From contig NZ_BAUA01000175.1 of NCBI RefSeq assembly GCF_000710915.1, positions 1 through 64,000 of the forward strand: a stretch of DNA of 64,000 nucleotides, read 5' to 3'. Made by a program: the position numbers and the translations under genes. This stretch comes from Nocardia brasiliensis IFM 10847. Its GTDB lineage: Bacteria > Actinomycetota > Actinomycetes > Mycobacteriales > Mycobacteriaceae. Shown piece after piece: positions 41,724-52,165 of the stretch. A model generated the notes under the pieces. The model did not search any database, was not told the origin of the DNA, and saw only the letters and a program-made list of their open reading frames with translations. Position 1 is the first letter of the stretch. Each line of letters starts with the position of its first letter.

Positions 41724-42197
41724 ATGAGTGAAATGCGGGTTATCGGCATTCGTGTCGAACAGCCACAGAATCAGCCCGTGCTGTTGCTTCGTGAGGTGTC
41801 GGGGGACCGGTATCTACCGATCTGGATCGGGCAGGCGGAAGCGACCGCGATCGTGCTGGAGCAAGAGGGGGTGACCCCGATCCGGCCACTGACTCACGAC
41901 CTGATCAAGATCCTGATCACCGAGCTAGGGCACACGCTGAAAGAGGTCCGCATCGTCGACCTGCAGGAGGGCACCTTCTACGCGGATCTGGTGTTCGACA
42001 ACGATCTGCACGTCTCGGCGCGGCCGTCGGATTCGGTAGCGATCGCCTTGCGGGTGGGTTGCCCGATCTATGCCGAGGAGCCGGTGCTCGAGGAGGCCGG
42101 GCTGGTCATGCCGGACGAGCGCGAGGACGAGGTGGAGAAGTTCAAGGAGTTCCTCGAGTCGGTGTCACCCGACGATTTCAAGGCCACCGATAGCTGA
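41724..42197 (+). CDS. DUF151 / bifunctional-nuclease family protein (Rv1829-like)
   Basis: 157-residue DUF151 protein. It reads MRVIGIRVEQPQNQPVLLLR, then YLPIWIGQAEATAIVLEQEG, then RPSDSVAIALRVGCPIYAEE, the conserved blocks of this family. ATG at 41724 has GGGAGG upstream. Bacterial members are called bifunctional nuclease but the biochemical role is not settled. Located between the two MerR genes as in mycobacteria (Rv1829). Confidence 0.88.
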   Translation: MSEMRVIGIRVEQPQNQPVLLLREVSGDRYLPIWIGQAEATAIVLEQEGVTPIRPLTHDLIKILITELGHTLKEVRIVDLQEGTFYADLVFDNDLHVSARPSDSVAIALRVGCPIYAEEPVLEEAGLVMPDEREDEVEKFKEFLESVSPDDFKATDS

Positions 42198-42360
42198 ACA
42201 GGATCTTTCCGGCATCCCGGCGTTTTCCCGGGATGACCGGGGGATCAGCTCTGAACCAGAGCTTGAGACTTTAACCGCGCGTCGCGTTTGGCTCCACGAT
42301 GGTGCTCCCTGGACAATCTAGGAGAGTAATCTCGATAGTTGGGCCACGTCCGTTTTGGCC

Positions 42361-42396
42361 AGTTCGGCAGTACAGCAGAGTTCGGCAGTACCGCAG
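42361..42396. repeat. Tandem 18-bp direct repeat in MerR leader
   Basis: Two adjacent copies differing at one base: AGTTCGGCAGTACAGCAG (42361-42378) and AGTTCGGCAGTACCGCAG (42379-42396). They lie 62 bp upstream of the second MerR gene and could be a binding-site array or a slipped duplication. Confidence 0.7.
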
Positions 42397-42457
42397 TGGT
42401 CGAAACGGAGCCGGGTCATCGATGAGGCTAGCCGTCGGCGAAGCAAGGGAGTGGTCA

Positions 42458-43015
42458 GTGGCAGAGCAATCGCAGGATGTGGTACAGCCAGGCCTGTTCC
42501 CGGACGACTCGGTTCCTGACGATCTAGTCGGCTACCGGGTGCCCAGTGCATGCCAGGTGGCCGGGATCACCTACCGGCAGCTCGACTACTGGGCGCGGAC
42601 CGGACTGGTCGTGCCCTCCATCCGCAGCGCGGCCGGCTCGGGGAGCCAGCGGCTGTATTCGTTCAAGGACATCCTGGTCCTGAAGATCGTGAAGCGGCTG
42701 CTCGACGCGGGCATCTCGCTACAGAACATCAGGATCGCGGTCGACCATCTGCGCAGCAGGGGAGTCCAGGACCTCGCGGGTATCACGCTCTTCTCGGATG
42801 GGACTTCGGTGTACGAGTGCACCTCGCCCGAGGAAGTCGTTGATTTACTGCAGGGTGGGCAGGGCGTCTTCGGTATCGCCATCAGCGGCGCCATGCACGA
42901 ACTCACCGGTGCCATCGCCAATTTCCCGGCAGAACGCGCGTCCGCGGTGACCGAGCGGCCGGAGGACGAGCTGTCCTACCGTCGCAAGGCGCGAATGAAC
43001 CGCAAGACCGGTTAA
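42458..43015 (+). CDS. MerR-family regulator (Rv1830-like)
   Basis: 185-residue MerR regulator. HTH: VGYRVPSACQVAGITYRQLD, then YWARTGLVVPSIRSAAGSGS, with the wing SQRLYSFKDILVLKIVKRLL. GTG at 42458 has GGGAG 8 nt upstream; the frame is open further up but without a better site. The C-terminus ends ELSYRRKARMNRKTG. Position before gcvP corresponds to mycobacterial Rv1830 (called McdR), linked there to cell division. Cysteines for metals are absent. Confidence 0.85.
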   Translation: MAEQSQDVVQPGLFPDDSVPDDLVGYRVPSACQVAGITYRQLDYWARTGLVVPSIRSAAGSGSQRLYSFKDILVLKIVKRLLDAGISLQNIRIAVDHLRSRGVQDLAGITLFSDGTSVYECTSPEEVVDLLQGGQGVFGIAISGAMHELTGAIANFPAERASAVTERPEDELSYRRKARMNRKTG

Positions 43016-43028
43016 GAGTTGAAACCGA

Positions 43029-43072
43029 CACAACACCCCGCCTCCCGTCATCGAGGGTAGCGGGGTGTTGTG
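43029..43072 (+). terminator. Terminator after second MerR gene
   Basis: 13-bp perfect stem CACAACACCCCGC / GCGGGGTGTTGTG with an 18-nt loop. It ends the garA-merR block before the riboswitch. Confidence 0.75.
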
Positions 43073-43254
43073 CTGTGTAGCACCCAATTTTTCGGCGATG
43101 CCAGAAACATCAGATTACTCGGATATGCGCATCTAACTATTCGTCGGCAACAAAGCGAGTCCGCTGCGAACGGCACGTGACCAGCACGACACGGCAAGGA
43201 AGGGAGCCGGTGGCGCACATCGGCGTGGCGTCGGCATAAACTGGTGGCGCGTCG

Positions 43255-43462
43255 CCGCCGTGCGGGAGAGTTCCGGGTAACCCCGGGCGCCGAAGGAGCA
43301 GCACCTCTCCGTCAATCTCTCAGGCAAAAGGACCGTACGGGCTTCGACGTCTCTGGAAAGCGGTGGCCTGCTACGAGCGGAGTCGCCCGCCCACGGGGAA
43401 AGGGGCTCGGCTCAGGTCGCGGCAACCGAATCTCTCAGGCGCCACGACAGAGGGAGAGGGCT
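43255..43462 (+). promoter_or_regulatory. Tandem glycine riboswitch upstream of gcvP
   Basis: Both aptamers are recognised by their conserved blocks: first GCGGGAGAG (43263), GCGCCGAAGGAGCA (43288), AATCTCTCAGGCAAAAGGAC (43313), then a linker and a second aptamer with CTCTGGAAAGCGG (43351), a GGGGAAAGGGGCTC segment and AATCTCTCAGGC (43429) followed by an AGAGGGAGAGGG expression-platform start. It binds two glycines and should turn on gcvP when glycine is high. It ends about 45 nt before the gcvP start. Confidence 0.9.
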
Positions 43463-43508
43463 GGTACCCGTCGACCGACGTCGACCCGCCCGACCCATGG
43501 GAGCTGCC

Positions 43509-46319
<2,811 letters not shown>

Positions 46320-46371
46320 GGCAGTGCTGCCCCTGGGCGCACTCATTCGGGCCGCACCACTTCCGTTGTCG

Positions 46372-46403
46372 CGCACCCGCTCTGGCAAGTCGGAGCGGGT
46401 GCG
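46372..46403. terminator. Bidirectional terminator
   Basis: 11-bp perfect stem CGCACCCGCTC / GAGCGGGTGCG with a 10-nt loop between the convergent gcvP and VWA genes. Confidence 0.7.
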
Positions 46404-46429
46404 TCCGCGGAAGGGCGCGGTTTCGGCGT

Positions 46430-48100
46430 TTACGGGGTGGTCAGCGACTGCACGATTGCCGAGGCGAAGGTGAGATCGTCGGAGGTGGCCAGGCGGGTGT
46501 AGGTGCCGCCGCTCTGTTCGGAGATGCTCTTCAGCGTCTGCGTGCCCGGGCCGCCGATCACGATGATGTCCACGCGGACCGGATGAGCCTTGTCGATCGC
46601 CGCGGCCATATCGCTCGCGAGTTTCGCGCCGGTGACCGAGGAATCGTCGTCGGGTCCGTCGGTGATGAGCAGCACCGAATTGGTGCGTCCCGCGGTGTAG
46701 TTGGCCACCGCGTTCTTGTAGGCGGCGATCAAGGACGGGTAGGCCTGATCGGCGCGCACGTCGGTGGCGCGTAGCGCGCCGAGTGCACTGCTGATCTTCG
46801 TGCGCTGGGCGTCGGTGAGCGGCGCGGTGGCGGCCTGTACCTTGTACGGTTTGGTGTCGTCGAGGTTCTTGCCGAAAGTCCAGATACCCAGGCCGAAGTC
46901 GGGCGGCATCACGGTCATCGTGGAGTTGAGGGCGGCGATGACGTTGGCGAGCCGGGTCATCGAGCCGTCGGCGGTCGACATGGATGCCGAGACATCCACC
47001 AGCACAGTCGATTGCACTCCCAGCACCGGGTTGGCGAGGGTGCCCGCGACCTTCTCCAGGACCGCGCGTGCGGGTGTGGGCGCGGGGGCGGGCGGACCGG
47101 CGGTGAACCCGGCCGCGGCGAACGTCTGTGCGGTCTCCGGGGTGCGCAGGAAGTCGGCGAACAGGCCGCCGATCAGGTTCTGGGTCTTGTCGACCCACGG
47201 CCCGGACATCAGCGCCGCGGGGTGGTCGGCGACCGGCGCGGCACCGGACGGGCGGTAAACAGTAAGTCCCGGTTGGCTTTTGACCTGCTGCTCGGTGGTG
47301 GCGACGGCGTGCACGGTGGCGTTCTTCGGCGCGCCCGCGAGTGCGCTGAAGGCGGCGGCGGTGTCGGGTACCTCGGGTGCCTCGGCGGCGAGGCCGGAGA
47401 TGGCCGAGACGACCTGGCCCGACTGTGCGGCGGGGTCGTTGAGGGGGTCTGCGCCCGAGACCGCGGAGCCGACCGCGATGGCGGCGGCGAGGGTGGCATC
47501 GCCCGGCGGCAGCGCCATGCGCAGGCCGCCCCAGCCGGACAGGCCGATATCGCTGAGCGAACCCTGTTGCAGGCGTGGCAGATCCGACCACGACGACTTG
47601 GCTTCTTCGAGGGCACCGCGCAATTCGTCGGGCACCGCGAGCACGATCGGGCTCACCGCGATCGGTGCGGGCGTGCCCTCGATCAAGCCCGGGACACGCA
47701 TGGCTTCGATGGAGCGGGTCGAGTCCGGGATCCACAGCACCGGTTGCGGGCCGAGATTCTGATCCCAGGGTTTGCCGCTGGTGAAGGCGGCGACGACAGA
47801 GGCGGAGGGCTGGGTGGTGACCGACACCTGCGCGCAGTGGTCGCGCACCTTCGGCTTCGTCGCGTTGTAGCGGTCCGCGGCCGCCCTGACCTGCGGTGCG
47901 ATATCCGGATCCGCGGTCACGTACAGCGTCGCGGCGCCGGAGACGCATTCGGCCGCGGCGGCGCTGTCCTCGTCCGCGGCGCGGTCTCTCAACTGAAACC
48001 AGCCGAAGACGCCCGCGACCAGCAGCACGATGGCCACTATCGCGAGAACCGGACCTTTACTGACGCCACGGGACCTGGTTCCGCTGCGATGAGTGCCCAC
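46430..48100 (-). CDS. Membrane-anchored substrate-binding-like protein with VWA domain
   Basis: 556-residue protein. One N-terminal helix (VLAIVAIVLLVAGVFGWFQL, residues 18-37) anchors it in the membrane. The middle part (about 55-360) resembles a periplasmic solute-binding protein (LYVTADPDIAPQVRAAADRY, IAVSPIVLAVPDELRGAL). The C-terminal 190 residues are a von Willebrand A domain with the MIDAS motif DVSASMS (Asp-x-Ser-x-Ser), then LITDGPDDDSSVTGAKL. Such proteins are common in actinobacteria and no ligand is established. GTG at 48100. Confidence 0.85.
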   Translation of the reverse strand: MGTHRSGTRSRGVSKGPVLAIVAIVLLVAGVFGWFQLRDRAADEDSAAAAECVSGAATLYVTADPDIAPQVRAAADRYNATKPKVRDHCAQVSVTTQPSASVVAAFTSGKPWDQNLGPQPVLWIPDSTRSIEAMRVPGLIEGTPAPIAVSPIVLAVPDELRGALEEAKSSWSDLPRLQQGSLSDIGLSGWGGLRMALPPGDATLAAAIAVGSAVSGADPLNDPAAQSGQVVSAISGLAAEAPEVPDTAAAFSALAGAPKNATVHAVATTEQQVKSQPGLTVYRPSGAAPVADHPAALMSGPWVDKTQNLIGGLFADFLRTPETAQTFAAAGFTAGPPAPAPTPARAVLEKVAGTLANPVLGVQSTVLVDVSASMSTADGSMTRLANVIAALNSTMTVMPPDFGLGIWTFGKNLDDTKPYKVQAATAPLTDAQRTKISSALGALRATDVRADQAYPSLIAAYKNAVANYTAGRTNSVLLITDGPDDDSSVTGAKLASDMAAAIDKAHPVRVDIIVIGGPGTQTLKSISEQSGGTYTRLATSDDLTFASAIVQSLTTP

Positions 48101-48176
48101 GGTGCACAGTGTATGTTCACCTGCGGTTTGCGGGCTCGGCGAGTCTCCTGCTCGTCGGCGTGCCGTGTCGAAACAC

Positions 48177-48209
48177 CCGGCGTCGTGCCCCGACAGGGCA
48201 CGACGCCGG
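48177..48209 (-). terminator. Terminator after WhiB gene
   Basis: Perfect 14-bp stem CCGGCGTCGTGCCC / GGGCACGACGCCGG with a CGACA loop, directly beyond the WhiB stop on the minus strand, followed by a T-containing tract. Confidence 0.75.
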
Positions 48210-48212
48210 TGG

Positions 48213-48488
48213 TCAGGGGCGGATCATCCGGCCCCGGTCGAACTCGTGGCCACCCCAGACGCCGGACTGGCCGGTGCGCGCGGCGAATTCGCCGCACGCG
48301 GTGCGGATGGGGCAATCCGCGCAGACCTCGCGCGCGTAGTCGAAGTCCTGCGACGGGTACGGGAACCAGGCCTCGTGATGCGGGTCACCGCGGCAGGCGG
48401 CCCGATGCCACTCGCCGGAGTCCGAGAGCGGGAGCAGCTCCGCCAGGGTCAGCTGCACGACGGCGGCGGTGTCGGTGTGGACGGTCAT
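48213..48488 (-). CDS. WhiB-like iron-sulfur transcription factor
   Basis: 91-residue Wbl protein. The four cluster cysteines are Cys32, Cys56, Cys59 and Cys65 (C-x23-C-x2-C-x5-C) and the turn motif GVWGG is at 76-80, followed by a short basic tail. It binds a [4Fe-4S] cluster and normally contacts the SigA region 4. Spacing and length are like WhiB1/WhiB2-size proteins but I cannot assign the subfamily. AAGGAG sits 10 nt before the ATG. It is the second gene after an HNH endonuclease on the same strand, 24 bp apart. Confidence 0.9.
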   Translation of the reverse strand: MTVHTDTAAVVQLTLAELLPLSDSGEWHRAACRGDPHHEAWFPYPSQDFDYAREVCADCPIRTACGEFAARTGQSGVWGGHEFDRGRMIRP

Positions 48489-48512
48489 CGTGGTGGTCTC
48501 CTTTCTCGGATG

Positions 48513-49070
48513 TCAGGTCCGTGCGAGCTGCTTCCAGATCTGTCGCTGCTGCTTGGCCCGGTGGTTGGGCGCCTTCGGCACCCAGAGCAACCGCATGCCC
48601 GCCTCCTCGGGGGTGCGGTCGGCCTTGCTCGTGTTGCACGGCCCGCAGCAGGCGACGAGGTTGCTCCAGGTGTTCGGGCCGCCCCGGCTGCGCGGGCGGA
48701 TGTGGTCGACGGTGCGGGCCCAGGCGGCGCAGTAGCCGCACCGGTGGTTGTCCCGGCGCAGGACGCCGGCCCAGGTCGCGCGGCTCTCGTCGTGTACCCG
48801 CGCGCTGTGCTCGAGGTAGACGTAGCGCAGCAGCCGGATGGTTTCCGGCAGAAGCACCTCGACGTGTTGGGACCGGATCGTGAAGTGCGGTACCCGGTCG
48901 GCGATCGATTCCGCGGTTCCGGCCATGAGCAGCACCACGGCCCGGTCGGCGCTGATCTCGTCGAGTGCCTCGTAGGAGGCGTTGAGCACCAGCACGCCGG
49001 TGTGTATCCAGTTGTCGGCGGTGACGGCCGCGGGGTACGCGGCATGGCGGAAGGGCATGGGAATCACCAT
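48513..49070 (-). CDS. HNH endonuclease domain protein
   Basis: 185-residue protein with a C-terminal HNH nuclease module: zinc cysteines in CGYCAAWARTVDHIRPRSRG near residue 110 and CCGPCNTSKAD near residue 142; the catalytic histidine is in TVDHI. The N-terminal part (TGVLVLNASYEALDEISADR) matches the uncharacterised actinobacterial family that usually carries this domain. ATG at 49070; a shorter start at 49058 is possible. It precedes whiB closely, so the two are likely co-transcribed. Defence, phage-derived and DNA-repair roles are all open. Confidence 0.85.
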   Translation of the reverse strand: MVIPMPFRHAAYPAAVTADNWIHTGVLVLNASYEALDEISADRAVVLLMAGTAESIADRVPHFTIRSQHVEVLLPETIRLLRYVYLEHSARVHDESRATWAGVLRRDNHRCGYCAAWARTVDHIRPRSRGGPNTWSNLVACCGPCNTSKADRTPEEAGMRLLWVPKAPNHRAKQQRQIWKQLART

Positions 49071-49317
49071 GTTTCGGGAAGAGTCGAGCGATGCGGTGGC
49101 AGGGGAAGGTCAGCGACCGTCTTGGAGGCGGCTGTTTTCGCGGCCGGGTTTCACGGTCGACAAGCGCTGGGCCGCACAGGTGTTCGGCATGGTCGGGCGC
49201 ATTCGCCACCTCCTCCTTTCCACGTGCTCGGGCGTCACCGCTACTCGGTGATCATCGTCGAATCCCATGGTGACATAACGGACCTACCGTTGTCGGGTCA
49301 TTTTTTCGCGGCCCGGT

Positions 49318-50517
49318 TCAGGCGGCGCGCTGCCCGGTGTCGGCCGCGTCCGCGCTGGTCGAGCGGGTGCGCAGGATGCCCGACGCGGCGGCTGCGAGCA
49401 CGCAGAACGCGACGGGCAGGAAGAAGACGACGTCGAGCGCGGCGAAGTGGGTGAGCGGCCCGATGATCGCGGGCCCGGCCAGCATGCCGAGATATCCGAT
49501 GCCCGCCACTCGGGCGACGTTGGCGCCCACCGCGTTTCGGTCCGCGTGACCGGCGGCGCTGAACAGCTGCGGGACGCATCCGGACATGCCCGCGCCGAAG
49601 ACGGCCCATCCCACGAGCGCGAGTGGAATCCAGGGCGAGAGTGCGGCCGTGGACAGGCCGATCGCCGCCGTCGCCGCGCCGTAGCGCAGGATGGCCACCG
49701 GGCCGAACCTGGTGCTGAGCCGATCGGCGAGCAGGCGGCCGACGGTCATTGCCGTGGCGAAGGCGCCGTAGGCGAGTGCGGCCGTGGCGGGGGAGGCGGA
49801 GAGCACATCGCGTAGATGCAGTGTGCTCCAATCGTTGGCGACGCCTTCGCAGAGCATGAGCAGGAACGCGAGAACGGCGAGCAGCCAGATCCGCCGTGTC
49901 GCTTTGTATTTGCCGCCTATTGCGGAAGTGGTTGCGGTGCCGGCGGCTTCGGTCCGAAGCAGGGACGGCGCGGCGGACAGCGCGACGGCGAGCCCGAGCA
50001 GGGCCGCGACGCCCAGCGTGGTGGCGGGTGACCAGTCCCAGCTCAGCGTGCGGGCGCCGATCAGCGCGGCGAGCACGCCGCCCAGCGAGAAGGTGGCGTG
50101 GAACGCCGACATCACCGCGCGCCGATAACCGTGTTCGACCTGGACGGCGTGCGAGTTCATCGCGACGTCGAGACAGCCGTTGCCGAGCCCGAGTCCGAAC
50201 AGTGCCGCGCCGAGCAGCCAGCCGTTGGTGGCCAGTCCGGGCGGCACCAAGGCGGCCGCGCAGAGCGCCGCGCTCGCCGGGACGACGACTCGGGCGCCGA
50301 AACGATCGGCGAGCGGGCCGACGATCTGCATGCCCGCGAACGCGCCCGCACCCAGGAGCAGGAGCAGCCAGCCGAGTGTCGCGTGGCCGATGCCGGTCCG
50401 CTGTTCGATCGCCGGGATGTGCACGACCCACATGCCCATCAGGAATCCGTTCAACGCGAAGAAGGCGAAGGTGGCCACTCGTGCGGCGCGCAACGTACTT
50501 TGCATGTTCTCGAACAT
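49318..50517 (-). CDS. MFS transporter
   Basis: 399-residue permease of the MFS fold with about 12 helices; helix 1-2 region FAFFALNGFLMGMWVVHIPA, loop motif LADRFGARVVVP near residue 70, and the repeated motif LADRLSTRFGPVAILRYG in the second half. It resembles sugar or drug MFS members of the YbjJ type. Its start codon lies inside a palindrome (50504-50517) shared with the divergent DeoR gene, so DeoR-type repression is expected. The substrate is unknown. Confidence 0.85.
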   Translation of the reverse strand: MFENMQSTLRAARVATFAFFALNGFLMGMWVVHIPAIEQRTGIGHATLGWLLLLLGAGAFAGMQIVGPLADRFGARVVVPASAALCAAALVPPGLATNGWLLGAALFGLGLGNGCLDVAMNSHAVQVEHGYRRAVMSAFHATFSLGGVLAALIGARTLSWDWSPATTLGVAALLGLAVALSAAPSLLRTEAAGTATTSAIGGKYKATRRIWLLAVLAFLLMLCEGVANDWSTLHLRDVLSASPATAALAYGAFATAMTVGRLLADRLSTRFGPVAILRYGAATAAIGLSTAALSPWIPLALVGWAVFGAGMSGCVPQLFSAAGHADRNAVGANVARVAGIGYLGMLAGPAIIGPLTHFAALDVVFFLPVAFCVLAAAASGILRTRSTSADAADTGQRAA

Positions 50518-50558
50518 AACGAACGCTTTGACTGTTCGAAATGTTGATTTTTGAACAT
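50504..50558. promoter_or_regulatory. DeoR-type operator array
   Basis: ATGTTCTCGAACAT at 50504-50517 is a perfect inverted repeat (6-bp arms, 2-bp centre), and ATGTT-N7-GAACAT at 50541-50558 repeats the same half sites. Further half sites (GTTCGAA at 50534-50540, TGTTTGAA near 50565) lie between and after. It covers both divergent promoters, and the first site overlaps the MFS start codon. Confidence 0.6.
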
Positions 50559-50582
50559 GGAAGATGTTTGAATACCGATGTG

Positions 50583-51338
50583 GTGAGCACAGATCGTCTT
50601 ACGCAGATCGCCGATGCCGTGCGCGCGGCAGGCAGTCTCGGCGTCGCCGAGCTGGCCGAACTGACGGGCGCCTCGGAAATGACCATTCGCCGAGACCTGG
50701 AGACCCTCGCCGGTCAGGGCGTGCTCGAGCGCTACCGCGGCGGTGCCAGGACCCTGCTGCTGCGCGGCGAGGAACCGCCGTACGCATTGCGGGTGCGGGA
50801 GGGCATGGAGACCAAGCGCCGGCTCGCCGCGGCCGTGGCCGGTCTGATCGCCGACGGCGAGTCCGTGGTCCTCGACAGCGGGACCACCTGTGTCGAGGTC
50901 GCGCACGTGCTGGCGGCACGGCGGCTCACGGTGATGCCGCTGTCCCTGCACGCGGTGAACGCGCTGTCGGCGGCGCCCGCGGTGACCCTGTTGGTGCCGG
51001 GCGGCAGGCCACGCCCGGGCGAATTGGCGCTGACCGGGCCGTTGACCCTCGCATCGTTGGCCGCGATCAGGTTCGACACCGCCGTCATCGGCTGCTGCGG
51101 GCTGACCGCCGCCGACGGTCTCACCGCTCACGACCTGGACGACGCCGCGGTCAAGCAGGCCGCCATCGCCTCCGCCCGGCGGGTCATCGCGGTCACGGAA
51201 TCGGCCAAGTTCTCCCGCACGGCCCTGGCCGTCGCCGCCCCCGCCGCCGCCCTGCACGCCGTCGTGACCGACCAGGCCGCCGCCCCCGAAGTCGTGGACG
51301 CGCTACGCGCAACGGGCCCAACGGTTTTGACCGTGTAG
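50583..51338 (+). CDS. DeoR/GlpR-family transcriptional regulator
   Basis: 251-residue sugar-phosphate-responsive repressor. N-terminal DeoR HTH: STDRLTQIADAVRAAGSLGV, then ELTGASEMTIRRDLETLAGQ, which is the family signature near residues 3-45. The C-terminal sugar-isomerase-like domain has VVLDSGTTCVEVAHVL, LLVPGGRPRPGELALTG and AVTESAKFSR. GTG at 50583. Divergent from the MFS gene, and probably controls it through the array between them. The effector is likely a sugar phosphate. Confidence 0.88.
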   Translation: MSTDRLTQIADAVRAAGSLGVAELAELTGASEMTIRRDLETLAGQGVLERYRGGARTLLLRGEEPPYALRVREGMETKRRLAAAVAGLIADGESVVLDSGTTCVEVAHVLAARRLTVMPLSLHAVNALSAAPAVTLLVPGGRPRPGELALTGPLTLASLAAIRFDTAVIGCCGLTAADGLTAHDLDDAAVKQAAIASARRVIAVTESAKFSRTALAVAAPAAALHAVVTDQAAAPEVVDALRATGPTVLTV

Positions 51339-51344
51339 CCAGAT

Positions 51345-51887
51345 TCAGGCAGCGCCCAGCTCGGCGGCGCCGAAGGAGACGTTGAAGCGATCGCACCAGA
51401 TGGTGACGCTGGTGAGCGACGCCAGGTCGGTGTCGGCGGGGATGGCGTAGTTCTGGCTGCCCCTGTTGCCTTTCAGGCTGCCGAGGTCGAGGTGCCTGCC
51501 GTCGTCGAAGACGAACCAGCCGGAGCTGCCTTCGATGACCGGCGCGTCGGTGAGCCACACGTGCAGGTCGGGGCCGTTGGAGGTGTCGAGGTCCGCCAGG
51601 CGCAGGACGCGGCTGCCGTCGGGTAGTTGGAGGACGGCGACCGTGCCGGACGTGGTGTGCTCATGGGAGATGAATGTGCCGCGGGCGAGGACGCGCGGTT
51701 CGGCGGGGACGCCCGGCGGCGCGGCCCCGGCCGGTGCGGCGAGCGATGGCGCGGCCTCGTCGACCGTGGTGTTCGTGAACAACCGCCACGGTTGAAACAG
51801 CGCCAGCCCCACCCCGAGCCCGACGACCAGGACCACCGCCAACGCCCACGTGATGGGGGAGCGCGCAATTCGCCGAGCCGACACCAT
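51345..51887 (-). CDS. DM13-domain membrane-anchored protein
   Basis: 180-residue protein with one N-terminal helix (ITWALAVVLVVGLGVGLALF, residues 11-30), then a Pro/Ala-rich linker and a DM13 domain (RGTFISHEHTTSGTVAVLQL near residue 70, SNGPDLHVWLTDAPVIEG near residue 105, IWCDRFNVSFGAAEL at the end). DM13 domains are linked to electron transfer in extracellular proteins but the role here is not established. ATG at 51887 has GAAGGAG 5 nt upstream. Confidence 0.83.
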   Translation of the reverse strand: MVSARRIARSPITWALAVVLVVGLGVGLALFQPWRLFTNTTVDEAAPSLAAPAGAAPPGVPAEPRVLARGTFISHEHTTSGTVAVLQLPDGSRVLRLADLDTSNGPDLHVWLTDAPVIEGSSGWFVFDDGRHLDLGSLKGNRGSQNYAIPADTDLASLTSVTIWCDRFNVSFGAAELGAA

Positions 51888-52165
51888 GGGTACTCCTTCG
51901 AGCTGTTCCAGCAATACGACCATTGAACACCGCAATCCCGCCTTCAACCGCGCGTTGACGAGCGAAAACGTGTGAACAAACCCTGACGGATTTTCGCCCG
52001 TCGGTCGGCAGCGGCGGTGTGCGGCCGCATCGCAGCGCTGCAGGACGTCGCGATGCTCGTATTGCAGCGCCGTGCCGCAGTTTTCACGTGGAGTAGCGCT
52101 GCTGCGAGCCGTCATGTCTCGTGCCCTTGGCGATTGCCGCGCCTACTGGTCCGCGGCCTGCACCG

